Below, in pieces: positions 1 to 11,400 of a stretch of DNA of 64,000 nt. Position numbers and translations under genes: made by a program. The stretch is from positions 6,386,001-6,450,000 of the forward strand of contig NC_068570.1 in NCBI RefSeq assembly GCF_025698545.1, read 5' to 3'. Below the pieces are notes generated by a model, which saw only the letters and a program-made list of their open reading frames with translations, searched no databases and had not been told where the DNA came from. This stretch comes from Gossypium raimondii. Lineage: Eukaryota; Streptophyta; Magnoliopsida; Malvales; Malvaceae. Positions within the stretch are counted from its first letter, which is position 1; each line of letters begins with the position of its first letter.

Positions 1-87
1 TAGATCCTTAATGGCTCGTATCACAGCTAAATATTATTTAAATTTAATATACCTATTATTTATATAGTGAATATATTATATAGATAG

Positions 88-854
88 GTAAACTACCAAA
101 ATAGTTACTTTTGTTTGAAATATTACGTTTTAGTCACTTATGTTATCGTGTTGTAACATTTTGTCACTGAGTCTTTAATTGTCATTAATGGTGTAACGGA
201 AAGCTGACATGACACGTTAAATCATCATTTCAAATGAAAATTTTAGGTTAAATTATACAATTGGTCCCTATATTTTTTCATTTTGAGCAATCTAATATTT
301 TTCTTTTATGTTCTTTTAACTTTCTTTTCTTTTTCTTTTTTTTCATTCTATTCTGCTTCTCCCTCTGTTTTCCTCTCTTCTTTATTTCTTTTAACGTAAA
401 TTTTCTATGTTTTTCATTTGTTAAAACTAGTCCACAAGCTCACCTCACTCGAAAAAAATTAAATTGTTCAAAAAAATAAAAGTATAGGGACTAGCTTTAA
501 CAAATGGAAAACATAGAAAAACTACATTAAAAGAAATGGAGAAGGGAGGAAAACAGAGGGAGAAGCAAAAGAGAATAGAAAATAAAGGAAAAAAAAAAAG
601 AGAAAGTGAATAGAACATAAAAGAAAAAAATTAAATTGCTCAAAACGAAAAAATATGGGAACCAATTGTATAAATTAACCTAAAATTTTTGTTTGAATTG
701 ATGATTTGATATGCCATGTCAGTTTATAGATATACCGTTAACGGCAATTAATGACTCAGTAACTAAAATGTTACAACGCGATAACGTAAGTGACCAAAAC
801 GTAACATTTCAAACATAAGTGACTAAAATATAACTTGAGATAAATAAAAATAAC
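88..854. mobile_element. Foldback (long inverted repeat) MITE, Mutator-like
   Basis: The left half (about 95-330) and right half (about 600-835) are inverted copies: the left text around 'gtttgaaatattacg' and 'caattggtccctat' recurs reverse-complemented on the right as 'cgtaacatttcaaac' and 'gggaaccaattg'. The 11-bp word tatatagatag occurs directly at 77-87 and again at 855-865, as expected of a 9-11 bp target-site duplication made by Mutator-like transposases. No transposase is encoded, so this is a non-autonomous element. It ends 169 bp before the start codon of the cyclophilin gene and may overlap its promoter. The Mutator assignment is inferred from duplication length and structure. Confidence 0.75.
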
Positions 855-1023
855 TATATAGATAGATTCACTTTCCATATTATTTGTAATTTTTTATAAC
901 ATTATATTAAAATTGAAAAAGAAAAAAAAATAAACTAAAAAGAATAGTTGTGTAGGCCCCGCTCTCCCCCTAGCTTCCAAGTTCCAACCACTCCAATCTC
1001 CTTCTGCTCCTTTCACTACTCTC

Positions 1024-3452
1024 ATGGCCTCCCCTCTATCACCAATCCATCCTCTACCCTTTCTCTCTTCTTCGTCCACCGCTACCACCCTCACTCGCCG
1101 CTCTCTTCTCCTCTCCTCCACCCTCACCACTACCCTCCCCACCACCTCTCTCTCATTACCACCTCAACTAGACACCAACATAACCGACCGGGTCTACCTT
1201 GACTTCTCCCTCTGCCCGACCTACTTCCGCAACGCTACTGCCGCCGACAGCATCCCTCTATGCTCCGACCCTTCTCCGTTAGGCCGCCTAGTCCTCGGCC
1301 TCTACGGCAACCTCCTTCCTCTAACTGTCTCCACTTTCAAGCGCATGTGCACCTCTTCCTCCTACAAAAACACCCTCGTCCACAAAATATTCCCTGGGCA
1401 GTTCTTCCAAGCTGGACGCCAAGGCCGCAGTAGAGAATACGGCGAAGTCCGTTTGCCCCCTGCCTTGGACTTGCCTCGGAACACTGAGACTGTCGACTCT
1501 AAGGCCTTCTTGCTTAGACATTCAAGGCCCGGTGTCGTTTCCCTTTGTTTGTCAGAGAACGACGACGACGATGAAGTTAAGCTTGATTCTGAGTATAGGA
1601 ATGTTGAGTTCTTGATTACTACAGGGCCTGGCCCCTGTCCTCAACTCGATAACAACAACATTGTTTTTGGGACCGTGCTTGAAGGTAAGGTTTTGGTCTC
1701 TATTTTATGTCTGAAATTGTTGAAATTAGTTCCATTTTATGTGGTTTTTGGGTGTCTAGTCTTGTCGAATTCCATAACAGATCACGATTATATATAATCT
1801 TGGAATAAATTAAGGAATAACTGAAGAAATATATTCGAAATTTGGATTTGTTGAGATTAAATGTCATAGTTTTTATTTAGCAGAGGACTGGTTTCTATAT
1901 ATCATGACAGTAGTCTAAATTGTGGTCTCTGTGTTAAGGTTTGCATGTCATCGTCTTTGAATGCCCTTGTCTTTATGAAGATATGACCTCCTCATTGCGA
2001 TCTCATTGCAGTAGTTTATAGTATTAAAGTACTAGTATTCGACACTCATGTCCGATGCATATTCGGACAAAAGTATGTCCCTCCTCCAAATACATGAAAA
2101 AACCTTAGAAAAAGTTGAACATACCCTAGTCTGAGTAATATAGGATCTTAAGCTAGATGACATAGTAAAATGGATTGAGTAATCTTAAGATGCATGTTCG
2201 TGAACTTTCAGTGGAGAACTACAAGATCTCAATCAGTTATTGAACATAAGTCTGGATCCTTATACAAGCCTTGCTGCTTTGATGCATATTGATTTCTAAT
2301 GGTTTGCTTCTATTCTGGTTAGCATGTGCTTCTGCATTTATCTTGATGCAACAACTCTGATTAAAGCTTCAAACTCTTGTCAAAACTGGGGACATGGTTT
2401 TGCCGGAATTAGGATTTAGAATTTAGGAATGTATATCTTGGAAAACGCTTATTTGGAACTGTACCAAGTTTAATTCTTATTTTTGGAGTGTATAGTTCCC
2501 ACACAGTTATAAGCTTTAGGTGAACAGCATAATAAAATAGAAATGCATTTGGATGGCATCTCCATCAATGCTCAAGGGGTTATGTTACTCCAACTCTTTA
2601 TTTTCTTTATAGTATCTATATCCAACACTCGTGTTTGACATATATAGTCAGACAGGGGTACAGGTGTATGATTCTTTAAATATACAGAGAAAATAAAACT
2701 TTAAAAAATTGAGCATCTTTGTATTGAATGCATGCTTATATCCAACATTCACATCTAAGCCTAAGTAATATAGGCTATAGTGCATTGCTTTCAGTGCTTT
2801 GCTGTGGCTTTTGGTGCCTAATTTTGATTCATTAAGCTCAAATGCCCATAATTTTAGTAGGGCATCTCTCTATGTTTCATGGCAGTCAAGATCGCTTATA
2901 GAAAACCTACTTGTAATCTTAAAACATCCTAACACTGTAAGTAGAAATACAAGATTTCTCTCTATTATCAGATATAAACAAGTTTAGATTTCTTATACTG
3001 TTTCGATGATGCATATTCGCGTGTCTGTTTCCATTTGCCTTTCTAGCAAAATGCATACTATTCCTAACATGCTTGTACTTCTGAAACTCTGATATTACTG
3101 TGAAACCTCATATGTATTTATAGTTCATTCTGAACTTGAAGTATATGTCCTCCTTATCGAAGAATTCTTGGAAGTATACTCTTTTGAATTGTCTAGGTTT
3201 CAAAGAAATAATGCCACCTTTGATTGTTGTTATTTCATTTCAGGGTTGGATGTTGTGACTGCGATCGCTTCCATCCCAACGTACAAACCATCAGAAAGAA
3301 TTCGGCAACTAAATGACTTGGCTGAATTCTTCGGAGATGAAAGAGCACAAAAAGGGCGCACGTTATGGAACAGGCCTCTTAAAACTGTTTATATCAGTGA
3401 CTGTGGCGAGCTCCAAGTTACCAAGCCTTCAATGTCACCTACTCTGCCTTAA
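1024..3452 (+). CDS. CYP28: Chloroplast cyclophilin-type peptidyl-prolyl isomerase, CYP28-like
   Basis: Two coding exons, 1024-1684 and 3244-3452, joined across a 1.56 kb GT-AG intron, give 289 aa. The first ~48 residues are rich in Ser/Thr/Pro/Leu with few acidic residues, consistent with a plastid transit peptide. The cyclophilin-like domain follows: LGRLVLGLYG, a VSTFKRMC stretch, HKIFPGQFFQAGR, then EFLITTGPGP and FGTVLEG continuing across the splice into LDVVTAIASIPTY. The C-terminal WNRPLKTVYISDCGEL block is typical of the plant CYP28/CYP26-2 lineage. These thylakoid-lumen-type cyclophilins are divergent, and the usual F-x-x-x-x-H-R-I active-site block is replaced by VHKIFPG, so isomerase activity is not assured. 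Length fits CYP28 (about 280 aa). Reading exon 1 through the intron gives a false 257-aa product. CYP26-2 is the alternative name. Confidence 0.85.
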
Positions 3453-4854
3453 AACATCTATATATCAATTTATTTATTTATATATATATATATTCATTCT
3501 TTAGCCTCCCCTCATTTGCATGTACAAACTCCTTGTCTGTAATCTTGCATTTTTAGAAAGAGAAGAACACAAACATATAACATCTATGCATTAAACAATT
3601 GAGAGGAACCCCATTCCAGCAATTCAAGATTTTTCTTCTCCTATACAGAGAAAGCTTCAGTCTGGACTATGGGAATAGGGCTGCTGATGTTAAATTCGAC
3701 TTACACTATATAATTGTATTTGTATGAATCAACTTAGTTAAATACCAAGTCTAGCAATTCAAAGTTTTTAATTTGTTTGTCTACCTGCTTATAAATATGA
3801 TGGAATTGATAGTAGTTTATAAATCTGCTGTGATTTGTGTAGAACTCATCAAACGGTTGCATTTTTTTGGTTTAATGAAATGCGATTAACGAAGAAAACA
3901 ATCTGGACAGGCTAGGCTTTGCTTGAATAATGATAGTTGGATTTGGGTAAAATTTTGAGTTGATATTCTAGGTCAAAATTAAGTTTATGCAAATTCCTAG
4001 AATATAATGTAGAGGTTCTATTATTGGCTTAGGTCTAGAAACGAAAGATCAGGTATCTTATGAATTCAACGAGTCGGTTTATAATTCATGAAGGAAATTA
4101 TCATATTTCCGCAAGACTCATTAAACGGTTGCAATTTTTGTTGTTTAATGAAATGCAATTAATAAAGAAAATAATCTGGACAAGCTAGGTTAAGCTCAAA
4201 TAATGATAGTTGGATTTAGACAAAATTTTGAATTCATATTTTAGGTTAAAGCTAAGTTTATGCATATAATTTTTTTTTAAAATATCTTGTCTAAACTTAA
4301 TCTGGCATGCCCTAAGAATAGGTCTAACGTCGGCCACAGTTTAGTGTGTAGGATTTACCAATAATTACAAAGTCATCGAAATTAATTTGGTTAGAGGTTG
4401 ATTAAAATTTTTTTAAAATTCCGGTTATCAATTAATTTGATTTAAAATCAGGTAATTACTCGAATTATTATAGACTAATTGATAACCAAAATTAATAATG
4501 TTTTATATTTTATATCTATAAGCTCAAACTCAATATAATATATATATATATATATTATATATTTAAAGCTTGATATCTCTAAACCTTTGTATGTTCCCCA
4601 TTTCCTGTAGGCCTAAGTGCCAAAGCCCAAATGAAATTATAATAATGAAAACGCCAACCAAATTAACAACCAGTAGACCAAGAAATTTTAACTCAAACAT
4701 CATTGGCTGTTCCTCCTGCGTCATTGTAGATCTCCCCGTCTCTTTTATTTCACAATTCTCCAACAACCCTGCTTTGGTGTTTTTTTCTCTCTTCATAGCT
4801 ACATCTCTCTCTCCTTTGATCTTCTTCTTTACCAAAACTTAAACCTCTTCAAAC
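3453..4854. other. Intergenic: cyclophilin 3' region and KNOX promoter region, with a 150-bp duplication
   Basis: No gene is seen. The stretch holds the 3' UTR side of the cyclophilin gene, a diverged direct duplication (3843-3991 and 4115-4263), an AT microsatellite near 4536-4560, and a pyrimidine-rich leader (about 4730-4850) before the KNOX start codon. Confidence 0.6.
3843..4263. repeat. Diverged direct duplication of about 150 bp
   Basis: The segments 3843-3991 and 4115-4263 share the same order of words: actcat(c/t)aaacggttgc, tttaatgaaatgc, aatctggaca(g/a)gctagg, aataatgatagttggattt and aagtttatgca. Copies start 272 bp apart and differ by scattered substitutions, so the duplication is not recent. 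No coding potential is visible. Confidence 0.75.
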
Positions 4855-6484
4855 ATGGCTTTTGATGGTTTTGTCTCCCACCATAGTGAACACATGCAAA
4901 CCCTTGCTTTTAACCAACCCTCTTCACCTCCCAACTTCGACCCAGCTAAATGCAAGGCCGAGATAATAGGGCATCCCATGTACCCCCAGTTGTTGGAAGG
5001 CCACGTGGCTTGTCTACGTGTTGCCACGCCTGTTGACCAGCTCCCTAAGATCGATGCTCAGTTGGCTAGGTCCCAAGATGTCTCAGCTAAGTACTCATCA
5101 TCACCTGCTGCTGGGGCTGCTCACCATGAACTCGATCACTTCATGGTAACCCCTTTTTCTCTTCTTTCCAGATTTGGGTACTCACCCTTGACCCTTGGAT
5201 TCGTAGTTTTATTTTCCCCTTATTCTTTGTTCCTTTGTTTATGATCTACTGACTTGTTCTGTTTTGATTTTCTTTTTGTTGTATTCAAGTTTTGATGGCT
5301 AATTATTTGCATTTAAGTATATTTTATTTAACAGCAGTAGGCGACTGTTCAAAAGGTAAAATTTTAATTTAACCCTGTTCAAGAAAATTATGGAACTCAA
5401 CTGAGGGTAATTTTCTTATAAAACATGTGTATGTGATCAGTAATGTCATCTTTTTCATTTGAGTATTCTCTCTTTCGTTTTCCCTTTAATGTAGGCAAAT
5501 TATGTGCTATTGCTTGGTTTCTTTAAAGACCAATTGCAACAACATGTTCGTGTTCATGCAATGGAAGCGGTTATGTCTTGTTGGGATCTTGAGCAATCAC
5601 TTCAAAGTTTAACAGGTAAATGATTCTCTGCACTGTAAATACTGTTTTGGAGTTGATAGAAGAAAGTAAAAGTAACATGTCAATGCATCTTTATATTGTG
5701 ATGTAGCTATGTCATCCATAGGAGTTGGACTTAAGTCTTTGAATTCTATAGATAGCTTTCCTTGTTACTCTCATTCATAATAATGAATTTGTCCTGTTTG
5801 GTATTACTGCATTAACTGTAGATTGAAGTGAAAAAACGTAGAGCTAAACTATGAAGCATGAACAGGTGTATCTCCAGGTGAAGGCACAGGTGCAACAATG
5901 TCTGATGATGAAGATGAAGTTGTAGATAATGATCACAGTTTGTTTGATGGAAGCTTCGATGGGATTGACAGCATGGGATTTGGCCCTCTTGTCCCATCAG
6001 AAACTGAGAGATCCTTAATGGAACATGTTAGGCAAGAACTTAAGCACGAATTGAAACAGGTAGGATTTCTTAAAAAGTTAAATAGTAAACTGGCTTGATC
6101 TGTATTCTGCAACTAAAAAATTCGTGTCTTTTAAGGGTTACAAAGAGAAAATTGTGGACGTTAGAGAGGAAATTCTGCGCAAGAGAAGAGCTGGAAAGCT
6201 ACCTGGTGACACCACCTTGATTTTAAAAGCATGGTGGCAGTCACATTCCAAATGGCCTTACCCAACAGTGAGTGTGATGTATTTCTCAGGTAGTTCTGAT
6301 CCTCAAAATGTGTTCTTTTCAACAGTTTTCTGATCAAGTGTTGCTTCAGGAAGAAGACAAAGCAAGATTAGCACAGAAAACAGGATTACAGTTGAAGCAG
6401 ATTAATAATTGGTTTATAAACCAAAGAAAAAGGAATTGGCATAATACCCCCTCCACTTCTCTGAAGAGCAAACGTGAGAAGTAG
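4855..6484 (+). CDS. Class II KNOX homeobox transcription factor (KNAT3/4/5-like)
   Basis: Five exons (4855-5145, 5495-5615, 5866-6059, 6136-6267, 6350-6484) encode 290 aa. Domains in order: KNOX1 about residues 31-75 ([20 protein letters not shown]), KNOX2 about 92-140 (ELDHFM, then [19 protein letters not shown]), a [14 protein letters not shown] linker, ELK about 191-212 ([14 protein letters not shown]), and a TALE homeodomain about 214-276 with the PYP three-residue loop insertion (KWPYPTEEDKARL) and recognition helix [15 protein letters not shown]. Class II KNOX proteins are nuclear DNA-binding regulators that dimerise with BELL proteins and promote differentiation and secondary wall or root programmes. 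The linker and KNOX2 place it with KNAT3/4/5 rather than KNAT7, although the short tail (LKSKREK) recalls KNAT7. It lacks the long Gln/His-rich N-terminus of KNAT3. Introns 2-5 sit where plant class II genes usually have them. Confidence 0.93.
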
Positions 6485-6931
6485 GCTGCTAATGGATGTA
6501 TGCATATGTGTCTTGATGAAAATGAGCTTTTCACGAGAACATTTGTCGATTTTAATTTGGAAAAGAAGTATGCAGGTTAAACCAGTGATGAAGCCTTAAT
6601 GTAAGCAAAAGAAAAGCGCTCTGCATAGCATTAATATAGCTTTGCTAGATGGTTCTGTAATCATTTGGCTCATGCTTTCCTATGTATGTACAAGAATGAC
6701 TTCAATAAGTCGTGGGTTTATAATGTAATTATCTACTTGGTCATATATAACATGTTTTTACCAATTAATTGACATTATAATATACCCATTTCCTTGAAAT
6801 CAAATATGCATCAAACAGGTTCCTAGGATTGCAAGAAACAAAAGAATATTACTGTACTTAAACATGGATTCTAAAAGAACATAGAATAAACGTAAAACAA
6901 TTTGCAGACATGTTGAATCCGTATAATTATT
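6485..6931. other. Intergenic, 3' ends of KNOX (+) and the small protein gene (-)
   Basis: Convergent 3' regions. Several AATAAA-like and TTTGTA-rich words are present, but no gene or repeat stands out. Confidence 0.5.
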
Positions 6932-7372
6932 TTACAATCCTGAGGGGACTCGTTGCCTATCATGTTCAAATGGAGCAGTAAACCTGGAAGAGAAACCACG
7001 AAGCAAATCATCTGCTTCTTTATCATCGCCTTCATCGAAGTTGAGAGCATAGCTACAAGGATCATATTGAAACCTGTTCTTTTGATCTTTCCGCTTATCG
7101 CAATATCCACCCATCTTTCTCATAAAGTTCTTCCACTTTGGCCCTGCTACTTTCTCCGAGAATTGTTTCAGTTTATTCAGTTTGCATTTCCACCATTCCT
7201 CCGTGTGTTGTTCACCTCTCTGGTGCAGTAAGGTATCGGATTCATCGATGTGGTTGTATGATCGGCGCCGTTTGAGGCAGAAGAGATTAAAACAACCACA
7301 CCCTTTACCCCAAACTCCTCCATCTTCAACTTCTGCTTGCATGAAGATTGGATTCTCTTGAGAATTTTTCAT
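6932..7372 (-). CDS. Small conserved plant protein of unknown function
   Basis: Single exon, 146 aa, starting MKNSQENPIF at 7372. A longer reading would begin at 7387 with TTG, so the first true ATG is 7372. The N-terminal third has a Cys/Arg patch (GKGCGCFNLFCLKRRRSYN), the middle is basic and Trp-rich (EEWWKCKLNKLKQFSEKVAGPKWKNFMRK), and the C-terminal third has FQYDPCSYALNFDEG, followed by acidic residues and RGFSSRF. The FQYDP-x-SYALNFD(E/D)G block is a motif I remember from small plant proteins described as stress-inducible or unknown. No signal peptide or membrane span is evident. It is transcribed divergently from nothing close: its 5' side faces the 3' end of the PB1 kinase gene. Function unknown. 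Confidence 0.75.
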   Translation of the reverse strand: MKNSQENPIFMQAEVEDGGVWGKGCGCFNLFCLKRRRSYNHIDESDTLLHQRGEQHTEEWWKCKLNKLKQFSEKVAGPKWKNFMRKMGGYCDKRKDQKNRFQYDPCSYALNFDEGDDKEADDLLRGFSSRFTAPFEHDRQRVPSGL

Positions 7373-8446
7373 GGGAAAGGAAACCAAAACAGGAAAGAAA
7401 AGAAAGGATTTTGGAATTTGGATTGGGATTGGGATAGGGATAAAAAAGGATGATGCTTTTTCTTATATGGAGAATTTCTGGAAGATGAAGAGAAGGAAAA
7501 GAGAAGTGGGAAGGAAATGGTGGAAATTAAATAAAATAAATAAACAAATGTTAAATAGTAGGTAAGGCATGCCTTGAGTATGGATGGCGGCTCAGTGCTA
7601 CGCGGTATCTTTATTCTTAATGTCATCGGAAAGTGGAAAAATCGCCTACATGAAAAAGTATGGAGGAAGAAAATGGCAGAGTCAAAAATCGCGTAAGTAC
7701 GGAGGAACAAAATTTCAAATTTAAGTTAAATTTTTAAAATAAAAAATCCTTAATTAATAAAATGACTATGCAATTAATTAAATTTAATTAAAATTTTAAT
7801 GAAATATGAAGAATATTGAAAACCTAAACAAAGTTATTGATATTTTTATTTTAAAGTGACAAAAGAAAATTTTGAATATCTTTATAATTATACAATTTTA
7901 TTTTAAAATTTGATTTACTTTTAGTCTTATTAAAGAATTTGATGACGATAAACTCATTTAAGTTTAAGTTAATATACAATATATTAGAACTCTTCATGGG
8001 TTGAGCTGGGTCAAGTTTGAGTTAAGCTTAACTATAATATTAACACATTTTATACTTACTTAAACTCATTTCGACTCAAAATATAGCTTTAAAATACTCA
8101 TATTTATAATAATAATAATAAAAACTAATCCAACCCCATTTTAAGCCGTTATTTTTAAACTTTTTATATTATTTAATTATCTTAATATATTATATATTTA
8201 ATATATATTTATTTTGTATGTGTTAAGCAAGTAAATTCAACCTTGTTTGATTGAAGAATGATGTAAGATTTTACAATTAAAGAAAAAGGAAAACATTCTC
8301 CACTTATATGGAACTGTATTTACAGCGCATTCAAGATTTGTATGAAACCATCTATATAAAAAAACCAGTGGGGAAAAAGTCAGTTCCCTCGCAAACACAT
8401 ATATGACCTATGAGCAGATTGTTCAATTTCATTTTCAGACTGAGGA
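7373..8446. other. Intergenic, AT-rich, no gene seen
   Basis: Upstream region of the small protein gene (-) and downstream region of the kinase gene (-). The part 7380-7570 on the minus strand is a pyrimidine-rich stretch that suits a 5' leader. The part 7720-8260 is AT-rich single-copy-looking sequence with an (aat)n run near 8108. I see no coding potential. Confidence 0.5.
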
Positions 8447-11400
8447 TTATGGGCTTTGTCCTTTACGTGGTGGAATTTTAGCAGCCATTGACCGTAACTC
8501 GTTCGCGATCTCGGTGAAATTTGGTCTCTCTGATGGCTCTGATGACCAGCATCTCTCCATCAATGATCTCCAGTCGGGATCACATGATTCTGGAACCGCT
8601 GGCCGCAGTGTATTACTCACAATACCACCTGAAACAATGATGGTTGGATATAAACTGTGACCCGCCATAGCACAAAGAAAGGAACTCATGATTTACATCT
8701 ATAAATAAAGGCAATTTACCAATAATAGCCCCATAGTGCAAGTCTGCATATGGTTCTTCTCTAGTGAGAAGCTCCCACATCACAATACCGAACGAGAACA
8801 CATCAACCTAAATTCGAGGAAATATCAACACTATTAACTACCTATATGTAGGGGGAAAAGAGCATTTACATGATACTAGACTATGTGGTAATCACAAACC
8901 TTTTCCGACACGAGACTGTTGCTGCCATTCAGAAGTTCTGGCGCCATCCATGGAAGTGTTCCGCGCACACCACCTGATATTAGAGTTTGACATTTCACCT
9001 TTGATAGCCCCAAATCACCAACCTGGTAACGGAAACTAGGCATATGAGAACCGAACAATTGAATGAGTTCAGAATGAAATTTAGAAAACATTAAAAGTAA
9101 TGTAGGACTCAAGATATGGAATTGCAAATGAAACTCGGGCCTAAGTACGAACCTTGCATATTGGGCGGTGAGGATCTCGAAGATTGACAAGTAAATTATC
9201 ACTCTTCAAATCAAAGTGCACTATATTCTTTCCATGCAAATACTCCATTCCGAAGGCCACATCCATGGCAATCAAAAGCCGCTTGCACTTGTCAAGGTTC
9301 CTGGCAACAGCAAGTCATCCAATTATTATTTATAGCCAAATAAATGTACAACTGAATCACACTTGTCTAGCATAGCAAACAAAACTTTTAGTACCTCTCG
9401 CTCTTCTGTAAAGCATCTCTTAAAGAACCACTAACCATATATTCCGTCACTGTTGCTACAGAACCACCAGGACCATCAAGTACAACACCATAGAAAGCCA
9501 CAACATTGGGATGATGCAAGTCAGCAAGCTTAATTGCCTCATTCCAGAAATCATCAATCTAATCATACGCGTTAACCATGGTACAAGTTGTTAGCCTGTG
9601 AAATTACAAAGATGGAACTAATTTGAAAAATTAGGAGCTTGCAAAGAGAAAAGGATAGAACCAAACCATGCGTTCTTGTTCAGAGGGTTTTCCAGCAAAA
9701 CATCTATCATTTATTCGTTTAATTGCAACATCAGTACCCCGCCACTTCCCATGATAAACTGTACCAAAGGTGCCAGAACCAAGCTCCCACAGCTCTTCAA
9801 GGTCTCTGTCTTTTATAACCTGCCAAATAAATATATAGCTGCTTTAATGGGCAATAGAAGTTAACAGTAGAAGCACAAACATCACATAAAACCAGTACTT
9901 AAAGTTCAACCTGCAAGCCACCAATGCCATCCGAAACTCGAAGACCAAAATTTGTTCTATCTGGCTGTTTAGTCTTTAATTCCTAAGTTAAGAAAAATAG
10001 TATGAAGGACAGCTCAATAAATGGATCTGGAGAAGGCAGTCACAGATAAAAGAAGGCAAGGGGAAGGTGGGGTGACGAAATGAGCATACAAATGGAAATC
10101 GAAAGGATCTTATATTCCGCACCTCAAATTTAGCTTTGTGTTGCAGTTTAATGTCACTGGGTAAAACATTTGTGTCTTGATAGCCTGCATTACCAGATGC
10201 ATTGGTCTCTGCTGGAACGTCAGGATTTGAATGAGTAGAGGACCGGAAAACAGAAGCAGCTACTCCTTCAGCAACAGCTTGTAGTTCTTCCCTGATGAGT
10301 TCCTCACCTGAGCCTTTGGTAATGAAGGCAACAACAATGAACATTTACTCCAATCATGAAGTGATAAATGCCAAATTATATACAAACTAAAAAATCAAAT
10401 ATTTCACCTTTCATAGACTGTGTGTGGTCTGAACTCAAATTCTCATTTAAATGGCTTAATGGCTGGTAAACTTCATCTTCCAATTCGATATTAGATTCCC
10501 CACCAATTACTGCCTGGTTCTCTCCAAAAGGGTCTCGGTCCTCTCGCAGAGCCAATAATTCTTTCTTTGTTTGAATTTTGTTAGGTTGAGGAGGAAAGTA
10601 AGTATGTTGTTGTAGATTCCAAGGATCTTGATTGCTAAAAAGTGAGTTGGAGGAATCCAAAACATCTCCACCTCTATTGGATGGTGAAAAGTAAGCTTGG
10701 CTGTTAGCATTAGAAGGAACAGCTTCGGTGTCGCATTGTACAATCTTCTGCTGCATCAAAGAAACTTCATCGAATCCCAATGTATGTGCTGATACAACAC
10801 CAGAAAATGGAGGGTTCCCATATTGAACTTCAACACCAACTTTTGGATGTGCATGTGTTACTAGATTATCCAATAGCAACTCTTCCCCAGCTATATGTGG
10901 AGATTTTTCATCCAAGATATCTTCTTTTCTAGTTTTATCAATAGGTAAACTACTCTGCTCATTGCTCATTTGAAGAGTCTCCATCATCCTATCAATTTGG
11001 ATCAGATGGTTAGGGTCTACGCTATCTTCTTTAGGTACAGCAGGAACCCTTGACGTTTCGTGCACTGGCTGTTCTAAAGCATGAGTGCCAATTGCCTCAA
11101 CATGTGGAACCTCCTTTTGGAACTGGTATTGAGTTGGCAAAACATATGGTGATTGAAACTCACCTGCCAAAACCATCAAACCTAGGCTTGCTGGAATCCT
11201 AGGGTGATCAGAATTATCTGTTATTGGGGAAATATTTCCTTCATGTCCATATGGTGCATCAGGATCTTGAGAGCATCCAACTGCCTCTGACTTCAATCCA
11301 CCAACTTGATGATCAACATGGCCAAGTTGTCGCACCCCAGCTTGCTGGTGAGCAATGACATCCCCTGTCGGTGCGGTCACCACAACTTTGTTCACTGATG

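Noticed and set aside
261-479. 72-aa Phe-rich frame within the first foldback element
   Set aside because: Poly-T tract of the MITE centre; no protein character.
1685-1797. Continuation of the cyclophilin frame past 1684
   Set aside because: It is intron: the frame loses similarity at GAAG|GTAAGG, and exon 2 at 3244 continues the conserved LDVVTAI block.
7373-7387. Longer N-terminus (VSFP) for the small protein at 6932
   Set aside because: The codon at 7387 is TTG; the first ATG is at 7372.
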